From NCBI GenBank assembly GCA_036567985.1, contig DATCTK010000049.1, positions 82,236-146,235 of the forward strand: 64,000 bases of DNA. The letters are read 5' to 3'. The position numbers and the translations under genes are program-made. The DNA comes from SZUA-229 sp036567985. GTDB taxonomy: Bacteria > Pseudomonadota > Gammaproteobacteria > SZUA-229. Below the pieces are notes generated by a model. That model saw only the letters and a program-made list of their open reading frames with translations. It made no database searches and was not told where the DNA came from. Positions within the stretch are counted from its first letter, which is position 1, and each line of letters starts with the position of its first letter. Positions 44,464 through 53,967 of the stretch are shown here, piece after piece.

Positions 44464-46044
44464 TTATTTCTGTGCAAAATACGCCTGCAGATACTCATCC
44501 AGGGTGAGCGTATCAGCGGCCTCAATTGCCTGCTGTTTTAACAGTGATTCCGCTGCCGCCTGATCGAAAAAGGCTTCCCGTTCCGCGGATAATTGAAGCT
44601 GGGTGAAATAGCGGTAATGCTGTTCCGACATGCGTTTGGCAAAATGGTAAAAACCTTCCTTGCGTTCACGCATTTCATTCAGCATCAGCGCCGAAGGCGT
44701 CAGCTCGGGGTCCTTAACCTTGGCAATCTGCTGCTCTAACGCTGCACGGTAGGGATGTCCCTGTTTGTTGGTATCCAGCAGTTCAGCTACTGAGGCCATG
44801 CCATCCAGGGTTTGCGCGGCCCAGTCTTTTAATGTAATTGACGAACTATTGTATTTCAGCTTGAGTTTCGGGTCTCGACCCCTGTGTGCCACATCCAGCT
44901 CGTTCTGGTCAATTTCTTCCCGTTCACTGAAACAGATCTGTTCGCTTTCCCGGAGCAGACAGAACAGCATAAATATTTCAATAAAGCGCAGCTGAGTTTC
45001 ATTGATACCCAGTGGATCAAATGCATTCACATCCAGTGAGCGCAATTCAACATAACGCACACCGCGTTTTCTCAGGGCGATGGTGGGCTTTTCATTGCCC
45101 TGCAGAATCTGCTTGGGGCGCACCGTACTGTAGTATTCATTTTCAATCTGCAGCAGGTTGGCATTGAGCTGGCGATATTCACCATCCACTTTTACGCCGA
45201 TCGCCTCATAGCCTTCATAGGGTGTTTCAATCGCGCATTGCAGACTTTTTACATAGGCATCAAGGTTACGGTAACAGGCTTTTACCCCGGTTTCGTTTTC
45301 CTTGTTATTCTGGTAACCAATGTCCCCCATGCGCAACGAAGTGGCGTAGGGTTCGTAATAGGTGGTTTTATCAAATTCCTGCAGTGTGGAATCGGCATTA
45401 CCCAGAAACGACTTACACACCGCAGGCGATGCGCCAAACAGATAGGGAATCAGCCAGCCATAGCGTTGCAGGTTTCGCAGCATGGCAAAATACTGTTCCG
45501 ATTTAAAATCCAGCAGACTCTGTTCGTTATCCTGCAGCAGCGACTGGTACATCGGCCAGAATTCATCGGGCAATGAGTAATTAAAATGCACCCCGGCAAT
45601 CACCTGCATCACCCGGCCATAACGGTTACCCAGGCCGACGCGGTAAATTGATTTCATTTGTCCGGCATTGGATGAACCATACTGGGCGATAGGAATACTG
45701 CTTTCCCCTGCGACGACACAGGGCATGCTGGTGGCCCAGATAATTTCATCCGCTGGCAGCTTCTGGTACACATAGGCCTGTGAGTCACGCAGAAACTCCA
45801 GCACACTCTCAATATGCCCGGAGGGCGGAGTAATAAATTCCAGCAGGGCTTCGGAATAATCGGTGGTGATATAGGGATTGGTGAGCGCAGAGCCAAGCGC
45901 AGCAGGATGCGGCAATTGCGAAATGCCACCTTCGGCGGACACCCTCAGACTTTCCTTTTCAACGCCGATCAGGCGCTGGTTTAGCAGGCTGTGGCAGTCA
46001 TTCTCGATGAGCTGCTTTACCCGTGTTTCGACAAGTTTGAACAA
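44464..46044 (-). CDS. gshA: Glutamate-cysteine ligase (class I)
   Basis: First step of glutathione synthesis: ATP-dependent gamma-linkage of glutamate and cysteine. 526 residues, the normal length for the gammaproteobacterial class. Family motifs are GVEKESLRVSAEGGISQLPH, TDYSEALLEFITPP, AGVHFNYSLPDEFW and RYVELRSLDVNAFDPLGI. It acts upstream of gshB, which lies 32 kb away on the other strand. Confidence 0.95.
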   Translation of the reverse strand: MFKLVETRVKQLIENDCHSLLNQRLIGVEKESLRVSAEGGISQLPHPAALGSALTNPYITTDYSEALLEFITPPSGHIESVLEFLRDSQAYVYQKLPADEIIWATSMPCVVAGESSIPIAQYGSSNAGQMKSIYRVGLGNRYGRVMQVIAGVHFNYSLPDEFWPMYQSLLQDNEQSLLDFKSEQYFAMLRNLQRYGWLIPYLFGASPAVCKSFLGNADSTLQEFDKTTYYEPYATSLRMGDIGYQNNKENETGVKACYRNLDAYVKSLQCAIETPYEGYEAIGVKVDGEYRQLNANLLQIENEYYSTVRPKQILQGNEKPTIALRKRGVRYVELRSLDVNAFDPLGINETQLRFIEIFMLFCLLRESEQICFSEREEIDQNELDVAHRGRDPKLKLKYNSSSITLKDWAAQTLDGMASVAELLDTNKQGHPYRAALEQQIAKVKDPELTPSALMLNEMRERKEGFYHFAKRMSEQHYRYFTQLQLSAEREAFFDQAAAESLLKQQAIEAADTLTLDEYLQAYFAQK

Positions 46045-46174
46045 TCGCCTATCTCAGCATTTAATAATTTTCTAAGACGAGCAGCTTATATCAAGCCGCA
46101 GCATCACTCAATAAGCAGTCAACAATAATTGGTGATTTAGCCCTGTCAGGGCACCGCACGGCAAAGCGCCTTAG

Positions 46175-46188
46175 TTGATGAGCATCAA
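46175..46188. promoter_or_regulatory. Perfect FNR/Anr box
   Basis: TTGATGAGCATCAA matches TTGAT-N4-ATCAA exactly. A TAATCT follows at 46211-46216, leaving 22 bases between box and -10, which is the spacing of a class II activated promoter centred at -41.5. It predicts a start near 46223, before the gene at 46260. Confidence 0.7.
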
Positions 46189-46259
46189 TGCAGTCACTGC
46201 TCAGTTTGACTAATCTGCAAGCTCTATTCACAAGCGTGCAGACCCCTGGTATCAGGCCA

Positions 46260-46574
46260 ATGAAAACACACAGCCGGCATAGCAAACCAGCCTCCAGCGT
46301 CGCCACTGCGCGCACGCCGGTCAAGCTGGGCGACCATTTCCAGCTGGTGCTGAACTGGTACAAGCGCAGTGCCCGCGGGCTGGTGGGAGAGGAAATCATA
46401 CAGGGGCTGCACATCAGCAACCTGATGAAGGTGCTGGGCAACCCCATCTGGAACCATATTTACCATTGCTGGGAAATCGAACTGAAACACATGCCGTACC
46501 TGCAGCCCTATATTGCGCACCAGTTCGACCCGAGCAAATACATCTATTTTATCGAGGCCTACAACACCAACTAG
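46260..46574 (+). CDS. Uncharacterised small protein, probably oxygen-regulated
   Basis: 104 residues from the ATG at 46260, chosen because an earlier in-frame ATG (46188) overlaps the FNR box and would precede the predicted transcript start. No family is recognised. Visible features are a basic N-terminus (MKTHSRHSKPASSVATARTP) then a compact aromatic-rich part with FQLVLNWYKRSARGLVGEEI, NPIWNHIYHCWEIEL and FDPSKYIYFIEAYNTN. There is no signal peptide or TM helix and only one cysteine. It ends 14 bases before the stop of an opposing small gene. Likely a real conserved gene under anaerobic control; function unknown. Confidence 0.65.
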   Translation: MKTHSRHSKPASSVATARTPVKLGDHFQLVLNWYKRSARGLVGEEIIQGLHISNLMKVLGNPIWNHIYHCWEIELKHMPYLQPYIAHQFDPSKYIYFIEAYNTN

Positions 46575-46588
46575 ACAGGCTGATTCGG

Positions 46589-46798
46589 CTAATCCTGCTT
46601 GTCGGCACCGTCATCCCGGACCGCTTTATGTGACTCAAGCCAGAGTTTATCCTCCCTGCGGCGCAACATCCGCTCTCGACGCTCACTACCCAGCGCCTCG
46701 AAGCGCAGCAGATTACGGCGTTCGCCACCGCTACGCCGATCACAGGACGACCTGCGATCCAGCCCATGGTAGGCAACCTTTTCATGGGAAACTGACAT
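46589..46798 (-). CDS. Uncharacterised 69-residue arginine-rich protein
   Basis: Short frame supported by a textbook AGGAGGTG translation signal six bases before its ATG. The product is highly charged, with repeated RR pairs: HGLDRRSSCDRRSGGERRN and GSERRERMLRRREDK. There is no TM helix or recognised domain. Such DRRxxxERR patterns resemble short tails found near PilZ or response-regulator proteins, but no functional claim can be made. A much longer upstream reading in the same frame crosses the next gene antisense and is not credible. Confidence 0.6.
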   Translation of the reverse strand: MSVSHEKVAYHGLDRRSSCDRRSGGERRNLLRFEALGSERRERMLRRREDKLWLESHKAVRDDGADKQD

Positions 46799-46934
46799 AA
46801 CACACCTCCTGTGAAATGACCGTTCTGGCTCTTCAGTATAACGCCGTAAAATCAGCAAAAACATGCCCGTCAGGCGGTTTATTGTTATTATCCTGAAACT
46901 GATCACACTGCCCGAACGGAGCCTACTGCAGAAC

Positions 46935-47408
46935 ATGGCACAACAGACCTCCCAGGCCGACAGCCCGCCACAGCTGAAAACCCTGTCATTTTCAGTGAAT
47001 AACTGGAACCACCTGTACTCGCTGCAGGCCGCGGTACAGCACAACCAGCAGGCGACAGGGCGCAGCCTCACTATCCAGGGGCGCCTGCTCAACCAGGCCT
47101 TACTGCAGCACCAGGACACCCCGGTGAGCATCCGTTTTGTGCAAAGTGATCAGCCACCGGAATATGCCCGTGAACAGGGCCAGCTGGTACTGGCCGAAAT
47201 GCAGCGCAAGCCGGATGGCCTGAACTGCGAGATAGCCGTGGATCGCGGGGTGTTCGAGGAACTGCGCAAGAACCTGATGGAATACGCCGATATTGAAGGC
47301 ATTCATATTATGGTCAGCCTGGGACTGCTCTGCGATCAGGCTGAATGGCCCGACAATCAATCCCTGCCCCTGCTCGAACTGAACTACGCCATGAAGGGCG
47401 ACGCCTGA
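46935..47408 (+). CDS. Uncharacterised protein
   Basis: 157 residues from the ATG at 46935 (MAQQTSQ); an upstream in-frame ATG at 46863 would add 24 residues. No family recognised. The sequence is soluble, Gln-rich near the start (LQAAVQHNQQATGRSLTIQG), with a mixed alpha/beta look later (CEIAVDRGVFEELRKNLMEY, GIHIMVSLGLL). Its stop overlaps the HIT gene start (TGATG), so the two are translationally coupled and probably function together. Confidence 0.65.
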   Translation: MAQQTSQADSPPQLKTLSFSVNNWNHLYSLQAAVQHNQQATGRSLTIQGRLLNQALLQHQDTPVSIRFVQSDQPPEYAREQGQLVLAEMQRKPDGLNCEIAVDRGVFEELRKNLMEYADIEGIHIMVSLGLLCDQAEWPDNQSLPLLELNYAMKGDA

Positions 47409-47824
47409 TGCAGATCCACCCGCAACTGCAGCAGGACTGCCACCTACTGGGCCAAATGCAGGCCTGCACCCTGCTGCTGCACAAAAATGCGCTGCTACCC
47501 TGGTTTATTCTGTTACCAACCACTGAACAGCAAGAGCTCTATCAGCTGGACGCCACTTTGCAACTGCAGGTGCACGGCGAGATCAACCGCATGGCGGCCT
47601 TTGTTAATGATTATTTCAACACCGACAAGCTGAATATCGCCACCATTGGCAATATCGTGCCCCAGCTGCATATTCATGTTATCGGCCGCTTTCACAATGA
47701 CTTCTGCTGGCCGGCACCTGTGTGGGGCCAGACCGAGCGCGCCGACTATACAGCGCAGCGCCTCGAGGAGATTCGCCAGGCGCTGACCCAGCAGGACATT
47801 CTGCAGCAGGGCACAACAGATTGA
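47408..47824 (+). CDS. HIT-family nucleotide-binding protein
   Basis: 138-residue histidine-triad protein, likely a nucleotidyl hydrolase or transferase. The triad region reads VPQLHIHVIGRF: the first His of the canonical HxHxH is Gln and the last two, including the nucleophile, are kept. DKLNIATIGNIV precedes it, and WPAPVWGQ follows, as in other short bacterial HIT proteins. Substrate unknown. Coupled to the uncharacterised upstream gene. Confidence 0.85.
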   Translation: MQIHPQLQQDCHLLGQMQACTLLLHKNALLPWFILLPTTEQQELYQLDATLQLQVHGEINRMAAFVNDYFNTDKLNIATIGNIVPQLHIHVIGRFHNDFCWPAPVWGQTERADYTAQRLEEIRQALTQQDILQQGTTD

Positions 47825-47903
47825 ACAATGCCCTTACCGACGGTTTTGCATCCGCCTCGTCAGCTGTTAAAATTCACCACCCGCCAGCCATAAGCGAGCA
47901 ACT

Positions 47904-48320
47904 ATGTTTTTAAAATTACTGCGAGAAGGCCTCGGCCGACTGGTCATTCTGATCAGCTTTTTTATTCCCCTCAGCAACAAACAGAAACGCGATGCGCAAC
48001 AGCAGGCCTGTGCCGACCGCGCCACGCAGAGCCTGTCGCTGTACCAGTTTTACGCCTGCCCCTTCTGCCTTAAAGCACGCCGCGCAATCAAGCGCCTGAA
48101 TCTTAAAATCGAAACCCGCGATGCACAGAAAAACCCGGGGCGCAGTGAACTCAACGCCGGCGGTGGGCAGATAAAAGTGCCCTGCCTGCGCATTGATGAA
48201 GCAGGTGAAACCCGCTGGCTATATGAATCCGACGATATTATCGCCTACCTGGAAAAACGCTTTGGTGAAAACAGCTCGCCCTGTGACGAACTGGCCAATG
48301 AAACCACGGCAAAGAGTTAA
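47904..48320 (+). CDS. Membrane-anchored glutaredoxin-like protein
   Basis: 138 residues. An N-terminal hydrophobic helix (about 11-24, LVILISFFIPL) is followed by a glutaredoxin/GST-N thioredoxin fold. The redox motif is FYACPFCLKARRAIKRL (CPFC, about 51-54), with the cis-Pro in IKVPCLRI and the glutathione-binding YESDDIIAYLEKRFG. Topology decides whether it works in the cytoplasm with glutathione, which fits the positive residues after the helix only loosely. Convergent with nasA. Confidence 0.83.
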   Translation: MFLKLLREGLGRLVILISFFIPLSNKQKRDAQQQACADRATQSLSLYQFYACPFCLKARRAIKRLNLKIETRDAQKNPGRSELNAGGGQIKVPCLRIDEAGETRWLYESDDIIAYLEKRFGENSSPCDELANETTAKS

Positions 48321-48325
48321 GCCCC

Positions 48326-48339
48326 TGGCTAATTAGCCA
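48326..48339. terminator. Short palindrome between convergent grx-like gene and nasA
   Basis: TGGCTAATTAGCCA is a perfect 14-base palindrome in a 35-base gap between converging genes. It lacks a T tract, so termination is only possible, not clear. Confidence 0.3.
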
Positions 48340-48355
48340 TTATCGACAATAACGA

Positions 48356-51052
48356 CTAATGTGTAGACGACTGTAAAACCGCACTGATTTCCGGCAGACA
48401 GGAACCACAGTTGGTTCCTGCTCGCAGCAGCTGGCCCACTTCATCCGTGCTCACCAGCCGGTTTGTCTGAATCGCCTCAAGCAGGGTGTTGATGCCGACA
48501 TTAAAACAGGAGCAGACAACCCTGCCTGCATCCTGCTGCGGGCCTACCGGCCGGCCCGCCAGAATAGAGGCCCGCTCGACAGAATCGAGCTGCTGTTGCG
48601 CAAACAATCCCTGCAACCAGCCGCGCTCTGGCAATGACTGCTCTGAACCCACAAACATACAACTCTGCAGCCGGCCGTTTTCAAAGCGCGCGGCCCGGTA
48701 ACGATGCATGGCCACATCATGGTACTCACTCCATTCGGTTTTCTCTGCCGTATGACAGAGCAGACTGCGCGCATAGTCCGACCAGTTTTCCGGCAACTGT
48801 TGCGCCGCCAGTTCGTAACGCCATACACCGCCCTCGCCACGACTGCATGTCCAGTAGTCTGTATCCAGCTCACCCAGTTTGCGCCTGGAAATAATAAAAC
48901 CGTACCATTGCACCGGGCAGGGTTTGATTGTGACCGGTGTCGACTTGAACTCGGGCTGACCTGAAACCGGGTCAACAACCGAATCTACAAGACTGTCCAC
49001 CAGCGCACACGCAGAAAACTGCTCACTCCAGTGAATAGGCATAAACAGATTACCCGGTTTTTGCGCATCTGTAATGACCACGCGACAGATAACCCTGCCC
49101 TGTGAACTGCTGACTTCTGCCAGCGCATTGTGTTGCAAATTTATACGCAACGCATCCTGCGAATGTATTTCTACAAAGGGCTCATCGATATGCCGGGTCA
49201 ATCGCGGCACCTGTCCGGTGCGCGTCATCGTATGCCACTGGTCACGAATGCGCCCGCTATTCAGACGTAGAGGGTATTGCTCTGACAATGAATTAAGCCG
49301 GGGCGGGTTATTAACCGCAATAAATTTAGCCTTACCATTGTCGGTAAAAAACTGGCCATCCGCGAACATGCGTTTTGTGCCCCAACAACCCGAGGCCACT
49401 GACGAGTTTTTTATAACCGGCCATTGTACCGGTTGCAAATCGTTATATTCCTGCAATGACAATTCGCTTAATGCAGAGATATTAAAATCACGGCGACAGG
49501 GGTCATTCAATGCATCACTGTTTTTATACCCGGACAGAGCCGCATGCTCATTAAAAACATCAACCGACTGCGTATATGCAAACGACTCAGCATAGCCCAT
49601 GCGCGCTGCCACCTGGGAAATAATCCACCAGTCCGGCTGTGCCTCTGCCGGCGCTTTGAAAAATGCGCGTTGTCGCGAAATCCGTCGTTCCGAATTGGTC
49701 ACGGTGCCATCCCGCTCACCCCAGGTTTGCGCAGGTAACAGCACATGGGCATAGCGGGTTGTATCGGTCTGCTGCACACAATCCGAGACCACCACAAACT
49801 CGCATTTTTCCAGTGCCTGTTGAATTTTTTTACTCTGTGGTAAGGAAACCGCCGGGTTGGTTGCCATAATCCACACCGCTTTCACCTGGCCCTGGTCAAT
49901 CGCATCAAACAGCTCAACCGCTTTAAGGCCCTGGGTGTCGGCAATGCGTGGCGACTGCCAGAAATCCTGCACCAGCTGACGATGCGCTGCATTATCTATA
50001 TCCATATGCGCCGCCAGCTGGTTGGACAGGCCACCCACCTCGCGCCCACCCATCGCATTGGGCTGCCCGGTAATTGAAAACGGCCCCATACCCGGGCGGC
50101 CAATACGTCCAGTTAATAAATGGCAGTTAATAATTGCATTAACCCGATCTGTGCCATTTGACCATTGGTTAATGCCCTGGGAGTAGACGCTGACCACACG
50201 CTCGGAACGGGCAAACAGTCTATAGAAGTTTTCAATATCCGTTTTATCCAGCTTGCAGCTGTCAGCCACCGACTCGATTGATGGCGCCACCTGCCCTGCA
50301 GCGGCGATTGCTGCCTCAGCACCCTGTGTAAACTGATTGACAAATAGCGGGTTGATTTCATCCTGGTCATGCAGATAAACCAGCAGTCCATTAAACAGCA
50401 CATGATCCGACCCCGGTTCAATCGCCAGATGCAGATCCGCAATATCGCAGCTCGCGGTTTTACGGGGATCAATAACCACCACCATAAGATCCGAGTTATC
50501 CCGCTTTGCTTTAACGATGCGTTGATACAGCACCGGATGACACCAGGAAAGATTGGAGCCGGTCAGCACAATCAGTTTGGCCCGTTCCAGATCCTCGTAA
50601 CATCCGGGCACCGTATCACTGCCAAATGCGCGTTTTTGCCCGGCAACCGCAGAGGACATACAGAGCCTGGAATTGGTATCGATATTTGCACTGCCAATAA
50701 AACCTTTCATCAGCTTATTGGCCACATAATAATCTTCGGTTAACAGTTGCCCGGAGACATAAAAGGCAACCGCATCAGCGCCGTGCTCATCAATGATTTT
50801 CTGTAAGCGAGTCGCCACTGTATCCAGCGCGACATCCCAGTTCTGCGCTTCACCGTAAACCTGCGGTTTTAACAGACGTCCTTCTATATCCAGCGTGTCG
50901 GCTAAGGCCGCGCCTTTGGAGCACAGACGGCCAAAATTAGCAGGGTGATCTTTGTCACCCGTCACGCTAACATGACCAGCATCATCAACAGCAGCGATCA
51001 CCCCGCAGCCGACCCCGCAATAGGGGCAGGTTGTTTTTATTTTCTCTGCCAT
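48356..51052 (-). CDS. nasA: Assimilatory nitrate reductase, catalytic subunit
   Basis: 898-residue cytoplasmic molybdopterin enzyme reducing nitrate to nitrite. The N-terminal 4Fe-4S site is CPYCGVGCGV plus GRLCSKG. The Mo-bis-MGD part includes NTNSRLCMSSAVAGQKRAFG and TGRIGRPGMGPFSITGQPNA. The C-terminal molydopterin-binding domain is followed by a BFD-like [2Fe-2S] module (CSCFNVGINT ... GTNCGSC) that receives electrons. No separate NADH-dependent reductase subunit is encoded here, so electrons may come from NirB or an unlinked protein. Last gene of the nrtB-nrtD-nirB-nirD-nasA set. Confidence 0.95.
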   Translation of the reverse strand: MAEKIKTTCPYCGVGCGVIAAVDDAGHVSVTGDKDHPANFGRLCSKGAALADTLDIEGRLLKPQVYGEAQNWDVALDTVATRLQKIIDEHGADAVAFYVSGQLLTEDYYVANKLMKGFIGSANIDTNSRLCMSSAVAGQKRAFGSDTVPGCYEDLERAKLIVLTGSNLSWCHPVLYQRIVKAKRDNSDLMVVVIDPRKTASCDIADLHLAIEPGSDHVLFNGLLVYLHDQDEINPLFVNQFTQGAEAAIAAAGQVAPSIESVADSCKLDKTDIENFYRLFARSERVVSVYSQGINQWSNGTDRVNAIINCHLLTGRIGRPGMGPFSITGQPNAMGGREVGGLSNQLAAHMDIDNAAHRQLVQDFWQSPRIADTQGLKAVELFDAIDQGQVKAVWIMATNPAVSLPQSKKIQQALEKCEFVVVSDCVQQTDTTRYAHVLLPAQTWGERDGTVTNSERRISRQRAFFKAPAEAQPDWWIISQVAARMGYAESFAYTQSVDVFNEHAALSGYKNSDALNDPCRRDFNISALSELSLQEYNDLQPVQWPVIKNSSVASGCWGTKRMFADGQFFTDNGKAKFIAVNNPPRLNSLSEQYPLRLNSGRIRDQWHTMTRTGQVPRLTRHIDEPFVEIHSQDALRINLQHNALAEVSSSQGRVICRVVITDAQKPGNLFMPIHWSEQFSACALVDSLVDSVVDPVSGQPEFKSTPVTIKPCPVQWYGFIISRRKLGELDTDYWTCSRGEGGVWRYELAAQQLPENWSDYARSLLCHTAEKTEWSEYHDVAMHRYRAARFENGRLQSCMFVGSEQSLPERGWLQGLFAQQQLDSVERASILAGRPVGPQQDAGRVVCSCFNVGINTLLEAIQTNRLVSTDEVGQLLRAGTNCGSCLPEISAVLQSSTH

Positions 51053-51089
51053 TGATTAACCATTCCACTCAAGCATTTTTAACGAAACA

Positions 51090-51416
51090 TCAAATGCCAC
51101 TGTCTTCCAGCAGCGACAGCAGTATTCTGCCGTTTTCTATACGCACCGGAAAACGGGCCGCACAGCCCTCATCTGGCGCAACTGCATGGCCGTCCTGCAA
51201 ACTGATTTTCCAGTCATGCAATGGGCAGCTCACCCGATCACCATGCACTATCCCCTGTGACAAATACCCGCCTTTATGCGGACAGCTGTCCCGCAATGCG
51301 AATATTTTATCATCAGCTGTTCTAAACACCGCAATATTACCCTGCTCCCGCTGCACCACACGTGAGCCCAGTTTAGGAATATCGTTAATACCACCTATTT
51401 CAACCCAGTTATCCAT
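51090..51416 (-). CDS. nirD: Nitrite reductase (NADH) small subunit
   Basis: 108 residues from the ATG at 51416 (MDNWVEIGG); a GTG four codons upstream is also in frame. Rieske-type [2Fe-2S] fold: CPHKGGYLSQG and CPLHDWKISL supply both Cys-His pairs, unlike enterobacterial NirD proteins that lack some ligands. Partner of NirB, lying between nirB and nasA. Confidence 0.9.
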   Translation of the reverse strand: MDNWVEIGGINDIPKLGSRVVQREQGNIAVFRTADDKIFALRDSCPHKGGYLSQGIVHGDRVSCPLHDWKISLQDGHAVAPDEGCAARFPVRIENGRILLSLLEDSGI

Positions 51417-51467
51417 TATCTCTACCACTCAAATAATCTTAATCTATTTATCTTTACCCGCTAAACC

Positions 51468-53912
51468 TCAGGCAATGACCTTAATCGGCATAAATTCGTT
51501 TGCGTCACCGCCCCTGGCTCTGAATTCCCATGGGTCATTTTGCATAAACTGCTGGGAATAATTAAAACGGTCTGCCAGTACTTTTCTATTTTCACAGTCT
51601 TCATTCAGGCGCTGTTTAATGTGCCTGAGCCCAACTCGCTCTATCCAGGGCGCGGTTCGCTCAAGGTAATGGGCTTCTTCGCGGTACAGTTGTATAAAAG
51701 CGGCGCTGTATTGCAGCACCTCTTCCTCGGTTTGCACATTACACAGAAGGTCTGTCGCTCTCACCTTGATCCCGCCGTTGCCACCCACATGGATTTCATA
51801 ACCGGAATCAACACACACCACACCATAATCCTTAATCGTGGCTTCAGCACAATTACGCGGACAGCCCGACACCGCCATTTTGAACTTATGTGGCATCCAG
51901 GAACCCCAGCTCATTTTTTCAAGCTTGATGCCCAGGCCGGTTGAGTCCTGCGTGCCAAAGCGGCACCATTCACGACCCACACAGGTTTTAACGGTACGCA
52001 ATGCCTTGCCGTAGGCGTGGCCAGACATCAGGCCCGCATCATTTAAATCACCCCATATTTCCGGCAACTGGTCTTTCTTAAGCCCGTACAGACCGATTCT
52101 CTGACCGCCGGTTACATGCACCGTTTGCAAATTAAATTTTTCTGCCGCATCCGCAATCGCTCGCAGTTCACCCGGGGTTGTCATACCACCCCACATCCGC
52201 GGAATCACCGAATAGGTACCATCTTTCTGGATATTTGCATGGGCACGTTCATTAATAAATCGCGATTGACCATCATCTAGATTCAGCGCGGGCCACTTGC
52301 ATACCAGGTAATAATTTATCGCCGGACGGCATTTACTGCAGCCATCTTCAGTTTTCCACTGCATTACATCCATGACTTCACGGATCGACTTTAACTCCTG
52401 CTGGTTAATCGCCTGCCGTAGCTCATCATGGGTATGCTCGGTACAGCCACACACCGGCTTTGCATTGGGCGCGGTCGAGTAATCGCCACCCAGGGTATGC
52501 GCCATCAGCGACTCAACCAGTGCAGTACAGGACCCACAGGAACTGGATGCCTTGGTGTGTGCGCGCACCTCATCCAGGGTAAACAGCTTCTGTTCGGTGA
52601 TCGCGTTAACAATCTGTCCCTTGCTCACACCATTGCAACCGCATATCTCTGCACAATCACTCATCGCTGAAATACGATTTTCCTCGCCATAACCGGAATC
52701 ACCCAGATGCGCCTGACCAAACAGCAGGTTCTCACGAAACTCCGATATATCATTACCATCCCGCATCAGGTCGAAATACCAGCTGCCATCAATGGTTTCC
52801 CCATACATCACAGCACCCTGCACCTTGTTATCCTTAACAATAATCTTTCGATACACACCCCGTGCCTTGTCCTGGAATACCAGCTCATCAGTGGTTTCAT
52901 CGCCGGTAAAATCACCCGCGGAAAACAGGTCTATGCCGGTGACTTTTAACTTGGTTGAGGTCAATGTGCCCGGGTAACGGCCTATGCCCATTTTCACCAG
53001 GTGATTGGCACAGACTTTTGCCATTTCAAACAAGGGCGCGACCAGACCGTAGGTATGGCCTCTGTGTTCCACACATTCACCAACGGCATAGACTACCGGA
53101 TCGTAGGTCTGCAATGTGTCATTCACGACTATGCCACGTTGGCAATAAATACCCGACGCTTTCGCCAGTTCGATATTCGGCCGTATACCCACAGCCATAA
53201 CCACCAGGTCGGCTTCGATTTCCGAGCCATCCTTAAAGCGGACCTTTTCAACTCTATTGTCACCGACGATAGAATCCGTTTGCGCCTGCATTAAAAACTC
53301 AATGCCTTTCTGTTGCAGCGACTCCTGCAGCATAGTGGCTGCGGGTAAATCCAGTTGACGTTCCATTAATCGATCCATTAAATGAACGACTGTTACCTGC
53401 ATACCCTGTTGCAATAATCCGTTCGCCGCTTCCAGCCCCAACAGGCCACCGCCAATAACCACCGCCTTTTTGTACTGCCTGGCGGCCAGCAGCATGGCAT
53501 CGACATCGTGCATATCACGAAAGCTGATAACACCCTCCAGACCATGACCGGGAACCGGAATCATAATGGGTTCAGAACCGGTTGCTATCAGCAAGCGGTC
53601 ATAGGGTGCTTCTACCCCATTATCAGCCACCACTTTGCGCTTGACTCGATCAATCTGGCTTACCTTGCAGCCCTTGTGTAATTTAATGCCATTATCGATG
53701 TACCACTGCTCATCATTCAGCATAATCTGCTCCAGGGTTTTCTCACCTGCCAGCAGCGGCGACAGCATAATGCGGTTATAATTACCGTATGGCTCTGCAC
53801 CAAACACACTAATTTCATACATGTCCGCGTCGATTTTGAGTATTTCCTCAACGGTGCGCATCGCCGCCATGCCGTTACCAATAACAACCAGTTTTTCTTT
53901 CATCTTCATCAC
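51468..53912 (-). CDS. nirB: Nitrite reductase (NADH) large subunit
   Basis: 814-residue enzyme reducing nitrite to ammonium. In order: an FAD/NADH pyridine-nucleotide oxidoreductase domain (VIGNGMAAMRTVEE, VVIGGGLLGLEAANGL); two BFD-type segments with cysteines (CGCNGVSKGQIV ... CGSCTALV; CGCTEHTHDEL ... CSKCRPAI); a ferredoxin-like sulfite-reductase half domain; and the siroheme/4Fe-4S site (TCVGREWCRFGTQ, GCPRNCAEATIKDYGVV). The true start may be the ATG at 53903 (MKEKLVVIG), which has an AGGTG about 9 bases upstream. Confidence 0.95.
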   Translation of the reverse strand: MMKMKEKLVVIGNGMAAMRTVEEILKIDADMYEISVFGAEPYGNYNRIMLSPLLAGEKTLEQIMLNDEQWYIDNGIKLHKGCKVSQIDRVKRKVVADNGVEAPYDRLLIATGSEPIMIPVPGHGLEGVISFRDMHDVDAMLLAARQYKKAVVIGGGLLGLEAANGLLQQGMQVTVVHLMDRLMERQLDLPAATMLQESLQQKGIEFLMQAQTDSIVGDNRVEKVRFKDGSEIEADLVVMAVGIRPNIELAKASGIYCQRGIVVNDTLQTYDPVVYAVGECVEHRGHTYGLVAPLFEMAKVCANHLVKMGIGRYPGTLTSTKLKVTGIDLFSAGDFTGDETTDELVFQDKARGVYRKIIVKDNKVQGAVMYGETIDGSWYFDLMRDGNDISEFRENLLFGQAHLGDSGYGEENRISAMSDCAEICGCNGVSKGQIVNAITEQKLFTLDEVRAHTKASSSCGSCTALVESLMAHTLGGDYSTAPNAKPVCGCTEHTHDELRQAINQQELKSIREVMDVMQWKTEDGCSKCRPAINYYLVCKWPALNLDDGQSRFINERAHANIQKDGTYSVIPRMWGGMTTPGELRAIADAAEKFNLQTVHVTGGQRIGLYGLKKDQLPEIWGDLNDAGLMSGHAYGKALRTVKTCVGREWCRFGTQDSTGLGIKLEKMSWGSWMPHKFKMAVSGCPRNCAEATIKDYGVVCVDSGYEIHVGGNGGIKVRATDLLCNVQTEEEVLQYSAAFIQLYREEAHYLERTAPWIERVGLRHIKQRLNEDCENRKVLADRFNYSQQFMQNDPWEFRARGGDANEFMPIKVIA

Positions 53913-53967
53913 CTGTATTCCTTCATCTTACAAACGATTATTTATATTTTTAAATTTGAATCGCGCT

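Noticed and set aside
46589..47131. Long 180-codon minus-strand frame
   Set aside because: Only its last 69 codons, after a strong Shine-Dalgarno, look real; the rest is antisense to the gene at 46935.
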